Assembly (NCBI RefSeq): GCF_954871325.1
Contig: NC_088777.1
Location: 15,725,366-15,789,365, forward strand
Direction: 5' to 3'
From: Gordionus sp. m RMFG-2023
Lineage: Eukaryota > Nematomorpha > Gordioida > Chordodea > Parachordodidae
DNA length: 64,000 nucleotides
The translations under genes were made by a program, and so were the position numbers. The notes beneath the pieces are model-generated. The model ran no database searches. It was not told the origin of the DNA and saw nothing but the letters and a program-made list of their open reading frames with translations. This document shows positions 48,801 to 57,800 of the stretch, piece after piece. Numbering within the stretch: position 1 is the stretch's first letter; the number at the start of each line of letters is the position of its first letter.

Positions 48801-51800
48801 TGTATAACATGAACAGCCACAACAATAAATCTCTTGGTGAAAGGCATTTTGAAATCCGAAACAATCTAAAAAATCCTAGGGTCTTACTCGATAATAGTTT
48901 TAAATCAAAAAACGATTCACAATCGTGCATTCTAGCCAATAGCAAGGGAGCTTTCACTCCACTAGGTTCAACCAATAAGCTCGGTCTTAATTTTTGGACC
49001 AATAACCCTTCCGAAATAAGACACAAGCAGCTACCCAGTAGAGAAATCAAGGTATTCATTTATTAAAGGCTTGGAATTTTTAAGGAAAATTGTAGAGAAG
49101 AGAGAAGAGAACATCCAAAAGCACAAAATGACTAATTTTTTTGTTTGTACATTTTCTATTTTTAATATATATTTTATTTTCATATTTGATAAAAGATTAC
49201 TAAACTGACAGGGATTAGAAGAAGCTCCAGATTAACGCCACAAACTAGATTTTTAACACCTCACCATCTCACAGCCAATAGATTGAGGAACTTTCAAAAT
49301 AGTGAACTGAGCAAGATATGTTCTATGCGAGATTTAAATGTAATTATTATTTTATTAAACTTTGAATCTATTTAATTGTAGCATAATTTAGTTCTATTAG
49401 AGACCTGCAGGTCCGGCCCTAAGCTCGGGCCGTATTTTAAATTTTTTAAATATACCCGGGCCAGGCTGAGCCTAAAATTTTTTTTTTAAACATATCCGGG
49501 CCAGGCCTAAAATTTTTTTTTAAAATATATCCGGGCCGGGCCTAAGATTGTTAAACCCGGGCCGGGTCTTAATATTTTTTATAAAAATTTTTACATTAAG
49601 AGTTAATGGTTATAAGATCATATTATATTATAGTTATGATTAATATAATATTGGGTGATGGTTAACACTACCTAACACCCACTAATCGATCTAATTATTA
49701 ATTTCCTGCAAATTTATTCAAAGTATTAATATATTATCTAAATTTTTACAACATATTTTACCAAAACATCAAATAAAGGAATATCTTAAATAAGCCCCAA
49801 TATTCAAGTATTATTAATATATTTTTTTATAATTCATATCTAAATTTTTAGAATATATTTTACCAAAACAATCAAATAAAGGAATATTATTTCTTGAAGT
49901 TTGTAATACCTTTCAAAGCGAAAAAGGAGAAATAAAATTGATTTTACTTAATATAAAGCATATTTTAATTGAAAAATTTGTTTTACACAAGTATCATTTT
50001 ATTTCTCTTTTTCTCTGTCCCAAATTCAAGCAATTATGTATGTTGTCAGGAACAGATCGCAAGATGACGGAAAACTATATAAAAGATTTTATTAAATTAC
50101 AAGAGGCTCAGGAAGCAAATGAAATACCATCGACCAGTCAAATTACGACTGTTGTTAAACAAACTGAATCGTTTTATGACAAATGAGGCGATGGTAATTC
50201 TGGTAATATGTCAGTACCCGATGATGAATATTATAATTACATAAATAAATAAATAGATGAAACATTTAAGGTGTATAATTTGTTAGAGTGGTGGGCCGCT
50301 CATCAAAGCAAATTTCCAATTTTAGTAAAATTGGAAAAACGGGTATTGGCAATTCCTGCTTCAAGTTTAAGCTGTGAGCGGAATTTTTCCACTACTGGGA
50401 GAATTCTTGAAGAAAGAAGAAGTAATCTTCAACCTGAAAATGTAGATATGCTTCTCTATCTTCATGATAATTTGTGAATTTTTAATATCTTTCTTGAGTA
50501 TAGGGTTTCGTCAATCATGCTGGTTTTTTACTTTGCAAACTGTCAAATATTTATTGCATTTATTATATTTTACCTTGAGTCATGAAAGTTTTTAATCCAA
50601 CATTTGTCATTATTTTTTTTTACAATATTATAGTTAAAAATTTTAAAAATAATTTAAAAACAAAAAAAAACAGCTTTTATTTTTTTTAATGAAACGCAGG
50701 TTTTTATCCCTTACACTACACGGCCTCAATAAAAGAAATGAATACGTCAATTTTTTTAAAGCTTTTAAGACATTATAGTAGTGATCTGCATCGGGCCTAA
50801 TTTCTCAAGTCCGGCCCGGCTCGAAATTTTTTTAAAATAATTTGCCGGCCCGACCCGAACTCGGAATCTATTTTAAAAAGTTTAGTCGGCCCGAACCCGA
50901 AATTTTTTTAAAAAGTGTTGTCGGCCCGGCCCGAATTTATTTAAATATAGAAATTAATTTTTATAATTATTCAAAATATACATCTAGTTTCTATAAAAAA
51001 TCTAATATTTTTATTTTACATTAAAATTTAACATAAAATTAATAAATTTAGATATATTAAAAAAAATTCCAAAGACCGACCCGACCCGGCCCGAATTTTT
51101 TAAAAATTATTAGGCCTGGCCCAACCCGAACCCAATTTCTTTTTAAAAAAATAGGCCGGGCCTACTTTTGCAGATCTCTACATTATAGTACAATCCTTTA
51201 CCCTTTACACCTATAAAAAACTTTAAATAATTTTTCCTTAAACCATTTTAGAATCTCGTAAGATTAAAAGCTGGTGGTATAGTTATTTGCTTGGATTTAC
51301 ATTTTTTGGCTAATCTTGAGCCGATATTTTTGGCTAAGCCTAAGTCAATTTTTCTCATTATAGACCCGGTCGTTGAACTGTTAGGTATAAAGGGTTAGTT
51401 TCTACCAGTCCTTAGTTTAAAATTTTAAAACCATTTAATTCTATTTCTGTTATTTTTACAAATTTATTGGTTCACTCCAGCTTAGAAATTTATGTATAAA
51501 ATATAATTGAATATCTCAATTTTATTAAATAAAAATAAGAAATAGCAAATTGAGTAACATAATAATTAATAACATAATAAACATCAGAGACCTGATGAAA
51601 TACCATTTGCATGGTCTGGCCCGAATTTTTTTAAAAAAATTTAAAATATATTATATTTATACTTAATTTTTATAGATTATAATAGCTAATTTAGTTATTC
51701 GGTCCAGCACGTTTTTTTAAAATATTTTTAGGCCTGGCCTGCGTATTAAAAAATTATTTTTTAGGTCTGGTCCGTGTATATTTAAATAAATACGACCCTA

Positions 51801-54800
51801 AATGAATATTATTTCTTTTAAATTGAATTAGAATGAACTAATAAATATATATGTTATAAAATAAATACGAGTAATTTAAATTATATTAATCAATAAATTA
51901 AATAATTAAAAATTATAAACTAGTACAAAAAACTTTATAACAGTTCGGTCCTCTCCTTTTGAATTTTTTTTATAACAATTCGGTTGAGGTTCAGAAAATT
52001 GTATAATGTTATTTCGGGTTCGTGGTTTGGTTCAACATCCTGATGAAATAGGTAATTGTTTTAAATTGCAAATTTTAAAACAAAACAAATGACCTTATTT
52101 GATAAATCAACACTTATTGAGCTGATATAAATTTATGTAACAAATAATTAAATCAGAAAGTTGTCCTTTTAGAATTAAAAACAATCTATCATTTAATTAG
52201 CGTAAACTTGCCCGGAAAATTTTTGAAAAGGATTTTATGGCCAGTTCAAATTTTTTTTTATTCTGGCCTCTAATTCTTAAAATAATTTGGTACAAGTATT
52301 CTGGCTAGTAATAATTTTTTACCATAAATTTTCCTAATTCTTTACTTAAAAAATTGGAAAATTCGGCCTGGCTTATTAAAATTTTTTGCAAACCGGTTTT
52401 CCACCATGTCAATTTTTTTTAGCCTGACCCACTAACTGTTGTGGGTTGGGCCATGCAGATCTCTTGTTTTATACATCCTGGTTTTTAAACAAACTCTGAT
52501 TAAGCTATGCAATGGAAACTTGGATCATATTGTCGATAAACAAACTGTGGAAGATGAGATTGATTCCAAAATGAAGGCAGCTCAGCAAAAGAAGCAGAAT
52601 CTCCTTAAACTAAAGGCGATGCAAGCCAAAAAGTTTTAATTCTTTTTATATATTTTCTAAAGAAAAGAAGACTTTTTCATCGTTTTTTTTCTTTTCTCCT
52701 ACTTATAATATAATATCTTTATTCAACCTTTATTTTATAATTTCAAGTCTCAGGGAGAAGAGAGAGCAAAGGATGCAACAGTTAAAAATGTCTAAAGTTC
52801 AAGGTTTGATTATTTTAACAGAAACTAATGTCTTACTTTCACACCAATACAAAAAATATTTAGCATCCATTAGTACTACCAACGAAAACTTCCACAAAAA
52901 CAAAGCTATTAAATTTGTCACCTCCAATCACCCAATTTCCGTTAATAACATAGTTAAAAAATTTAATAACCTGAATCAGGAAAATAATAATGCTAAAGGC
53001 AATATCAAGCTGCTTAAACCCATAAAAGTTTTCAAAAAATCTCTTAATGACAACAAAAATAACATTTTTTGCGAAATTATTGACTCCGTACGAGAAAACA
53101 TTGATAACGTTCTGGAAGATCCCCAAAATTTGGGAAATGAGATAGATATCAGTTTCAAGCAAGAGCCCGAGGTAAATGTTTCATTACCCACGAGATCAGA
53201 TGATGATAAGGTTACGAACCAACACGGAAGATTTACAAATATCTTTAATTCAGACGAATTTTTTTTTAGCAAAAAGATATCCTCCAAGAGGAAATCTAGT
53301 AATGCTATAGAAACTAAATGGAAACTATTGAAAGATATGTGTGGTGTAATAATTTAATTTTTTTTCTTATTTTAAAAAAATGCTTATCTCCAGTTTTCAA
53401 TTGGTGCCATAGCATTGCTAGATTTCCTCTTTGATTTGATAGAAACCGAATTCGACTGAATTAAAGATATTTGTAAAACTTTTGTGTTCGCCCCAAATTT
53501 GTTGGAAAATAGTAATTTATTAAACTATCTTTAATAAAATATTAATCCTAGCCATCTATCTTCCTAATCGTTCTACCATTTATTTAAAACTTAGCTAACT
53601 GCTATAGTCCTAAAGGGGGGGGTATATAGGCTTTGCGGATTAAAAAATTGAGTTTTAATATGTGCAAACACTCATTTCAAAGATCATTTTTGCAACAACC
53701 TATTATAAATGCTAGAAAGTTCTGATATGGTCCTAGCCTAAAATTATTAAAAATTTTAAATTATATTTTTAAGCCTTTAATCAAGCCACTTTACCTATCG
53801 CCTCGACATCTTGAACTTGAAGTATGCCTGCAAAGGATCGACTATCCAAAAAATCATGCTCAGTCAACTAACCATACTCAACAAAATAGGATTTATCAAA
53901 TAAATTCCCAGCCCTACTTAGAAAAGGTTTTACTGTGGACATGCCAAATTATTTTTTTTGCAGTTCTCTGATAATAATATACAGATGTTTTAATACGGAT
54001 TATTTTAATGTTAAATAAATAAATTTAAAGTGGAGGGGACTGAAGGATAATTTTAAATTCTCTCCCGCCCTTGACTTCTGTTTTAGTTGTGTATTTTTAC
54101 ATTATATATAACTTTATATAATATTCAATATCAATCAAATAATGTTTAAATGTAAATTCGTAGATTTTATATTTAATTTTATACAATATCATATTACAAT
54201 TTTACAAGTTTTGCATGTCGAATATCAAACGAATGTTAATCAATTTTTATTCTGGAAAATGTGAATAAAAATGGGGATTCCTTTGTTAGAGAAATAGATG
54301 TGGATTGGAAATAAAAATATTTACAATAGCCATTTTTAACAACTTCATTTTCGAAACCGTTACATTATTTATAACTACGATACGTGTATAATGTTATAAT
54401 TAACAACATGTTGTTGGTTGGTAGCAGTTACGTATTAGTGGGTAGTCAAATAGGCATTTGACTCTAGAAATTTTGCTAAATTTTAAATACGCCACTAGGT
54501 GCCAATAATATAGAACTTTGCTTCTATTATCATTATAATGACAAGTTTTTCGATTAAAATACGATGTATTAGTAGTTATTGTTATAAAACAGCAGTTTAT
54601 TATTTAATTTGAATACAAGCCTCCACACAATTATAATGCCAAATTTATATAATTTGTAAGGATAAAATTTTGATTTACCGTTGAGACTCTTCTGTTATAC
54701 ATGGGGCCAATCAATGGCATATAATTACACACATAGATTGACGATTCATTCATTTAAAATGCATTTTGCGACCAATGCTAATCAGTTGGTGACACGCCAT

Positions 54801-57800
54801 TTTAGTTTCCTATATAAAATTATTTATTTATAAAATTTTAATGTAAATTGTTTATACAGAACACCAAGATTGTGTGGCACCCGATGATTAGTATTGATAA
54901 ACATTTTAATAAATGAATCATCAGTCTTGGTATTATTATATGGCATTATGGGTCGGCAGGACCTACTATTATTCCTGCGCGAGATATATATTATTTTTTA
55001 AAATTTTTTTATTTATTTATCCGAATATAATAAATTTAAAGGTTAAGTGTATCAGATATAACTATTTTTTTATTTTATTCGAAGCCACATAGAACTTCTG
55101 ATTATTGTTTTGTTAGGATTCGCCTCTTAATTTGCCAATTTTTTAAATTTGTTTGAATATTTATAAAAATTTTGGAAATTGAATTAATTCTCATGTGAAA
55201 CATTACCAGTGTTAGGCGGGAACAGGTGGAATATTCATGATTTATTTAGAAACTCGATCAAAATCCTCCAGATCTCTAAATATGCTCGGCACTGCGTTTG
55301 GTTAATAATAATTATTATGGGAGATCGAAATCACTCATAGACATATCTTGAATTTTGTTGGGGTTGGGGCACTATTGGGCTTGATTTTCCCCATAAATTT
55401 TATTGGAGATCTTTAGGTCCACTTATTGCCTTTTGGTTATGCTAGATTTTTATAAAAATAATTTTGGGCTTTTACTTTTTTTATTATTAAATTGTTTTTT
55501 TCTAAAAAAATCGTAACTATAGGCACTATTTAAAAAAGTTATTAACTTTTTTTCTTACAAATTATTTCTTATAGTGATATGTTGTATACCTTTGGGATAG
55601 GGGAGAATTTTTATTAGCTTAAAATGATATTTACGAGAACAAGCAAATTTGCGATGGAGGATTTCCTTTCCCTCCCTTTGGCTACGCGTCTTATCGCCTT
55701 TTTTTCCTTTCACACCAAGTTCAACCTTTTCTTCCAACTGACTAGATTAAGTTATAATTTTGATTTAATGAATTCTCAAACTTGCACTTGGATATGGGTA
55801 AAGTAAGCAATAGCTTAGCTCTCAATTATCCAATTATTGTTGTATCAAATCAATGAAATTAAATATTTGACTACTCTACTATTTTATCTTTCTTTGGGAT
55901 TTTTATAGTTATTATAAAATCTTAAATGGAGAATACTTAAATAAATGAGTAGTTTGATGTGAAAATGGAATATGAGTACCTATATGATACCAGAGGTAAT
56001 TATTATTTCACGTTTTGATGGGAATGAAAGAAAAGTTAAGGCTTGTTTAAACAGAATCTATAAATTAAATGTATGTGAAAAAGTTTTGGTAATTTAAAGC
56101 TGAAAATCGCAAAATTTGTTTTTTTTCTAACATTTGCATTTTTTTTACCTTAGGAACTCGTCTCAACGCCAAAGGGTGGGAGTCAAGACAAATTTTATAC
56201 AGCATTTACCTGACAGCACAATTTCTAAGTGATTACATCCAGAGGGCTAACCTAGGCACGTACATAGTGGGTAGGGGGTAAGGAAAACCTTCCAAAGTCA
56301 AAAAAATTTAGATGCCGGCTAAAATATTTTTCAAAAAATTACTGATTCCTACCTCTTATCGCAAATATATTCCAATTTTCACATATTTTTCACATTCATA
56401 GCAGAAAGAAATATGCTACTAATTTATTCTATGAATTAATATCGATCAAATTTTCCTTATGATTATATTTATCTACCCTTTTAAAATTTCCCACCAAATC
56501 ATATGAAGCCTTATCACTGCAAAACAAAAGTATTTAAAAGAAATGACATTGATTTGATTGAGACTATGAGAATAGATGAAAGTATTAATTGAAACTTAAG
56601 GAAATTAGGGCAGATGATGAATTTAATAAATTATATGTCATTGTTTAGTCAAAAGCAGAATCTAGGAATTTATTATTTGTCTACCTCGACTCGCAGCAGC
56701 AAGCTATAGTTTCAATATTAATATAGGGTCAGTTGAAAGAATACATAAAATAAATCTTTTTGCCTCTTTGGGTGCTTTTAACAATTCAATATTAATAAGG
56801 CAGCCCTTAAAAATCTGCAAATATTACTACCGCACTTCCCAATCTATTACAAATCTTGATAGAGAAAAAATTAAATATTTTGCATGTTTTTATTGTAAGG
56901 AGTTAAAATATACCATGATGGATTACTAGCTGAATACAAGAATTTTTTTAAAATACTATACAACATTTTATTGGATTTTCTAAATAAGTAAGCTAGATTA
57001 GTTAAAGATTTAGGTATAGAGTCTTGCACCGGTTTCAGGCTCAGTCGGTTATTGGGAGAAAGTTGGGATTAAGTTCAGTACCACGAAACCGGTCAAAAAT
57101 CTACGATATATATACACATATAATAATTGTTATTATTTTAAATAAGATTATCATCTGGAAAGTTTGAGAAGAAGAATTATGCTATCCTGTGCTGATATTC
57201 CACCTTTGTTAAATTTTAGAAAAATATACAGTGGAAATGAGCAAAATCCATACTAGTGATCATTAATCAAGAAAACTAATCAGAATTATTTGAAATAAAA
57301 TCTATCAAAATAAAGGCTTCCTTTTTTTGTTAAAAATTATCCGCCATATACTTATTATAATGTAATTTATTATTTTTAACAACATATATATTTATTAAGT
57401 GTTAAAATAAAAATGTAATGGTTATTTAGCTTTTGAAATTTCGTATCTAATTAATACAAGTAAAATTTTTATAAAATTTTATTATTAATCGATTTGAGAT
57501 AGTATTATTCCATTATACTCAACTTATTACTATTCAAAAAATTTACATTTTTATTCTTTAAAGCTCTTTTCTCCGTGACTATAATGTTTGAGACCTCCAG
57601 GCTCGGACCATATAATAGCATTATGAACTTAATAATCTGGACCTGAATTAAAAACCCGGGCCATAACTAAAGCTAGACCGATTTTTTTAAAAAAAAATTA
57701 CAGAATATAATTTAAAATATAAATCAGTTGAAAAAATCACGAGATGGATAATTTTAACATTCATTCACCTCTCATTGATTTCTTTTTGGAGAATAGCCAT

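Noticed and set aside
49052-49060. AAG|GTATTC as donor for the 48685 exon
   Set aside because: The site looks stronger than CCCA|GTAGAG at 49038 but puts the next exon out of frame with an early stop; phase favours 49038.
52804-52821. An 18-bp GT...AG stretch inside the INCENP exon; similar 18-bp stretches at 27971-27988 and 28010-28027
   Set aside because: Each could be an ultra-short intron, but the first keeps frame whether or not it is removed, and the others do not restore a continuous frame. The secure introns here are 38 bp or longer.
55555-55806. Overlapping 60-codon frames on both strands
   Set aside because: No homology recognised, no splice context; it lies within an INCENP intron.
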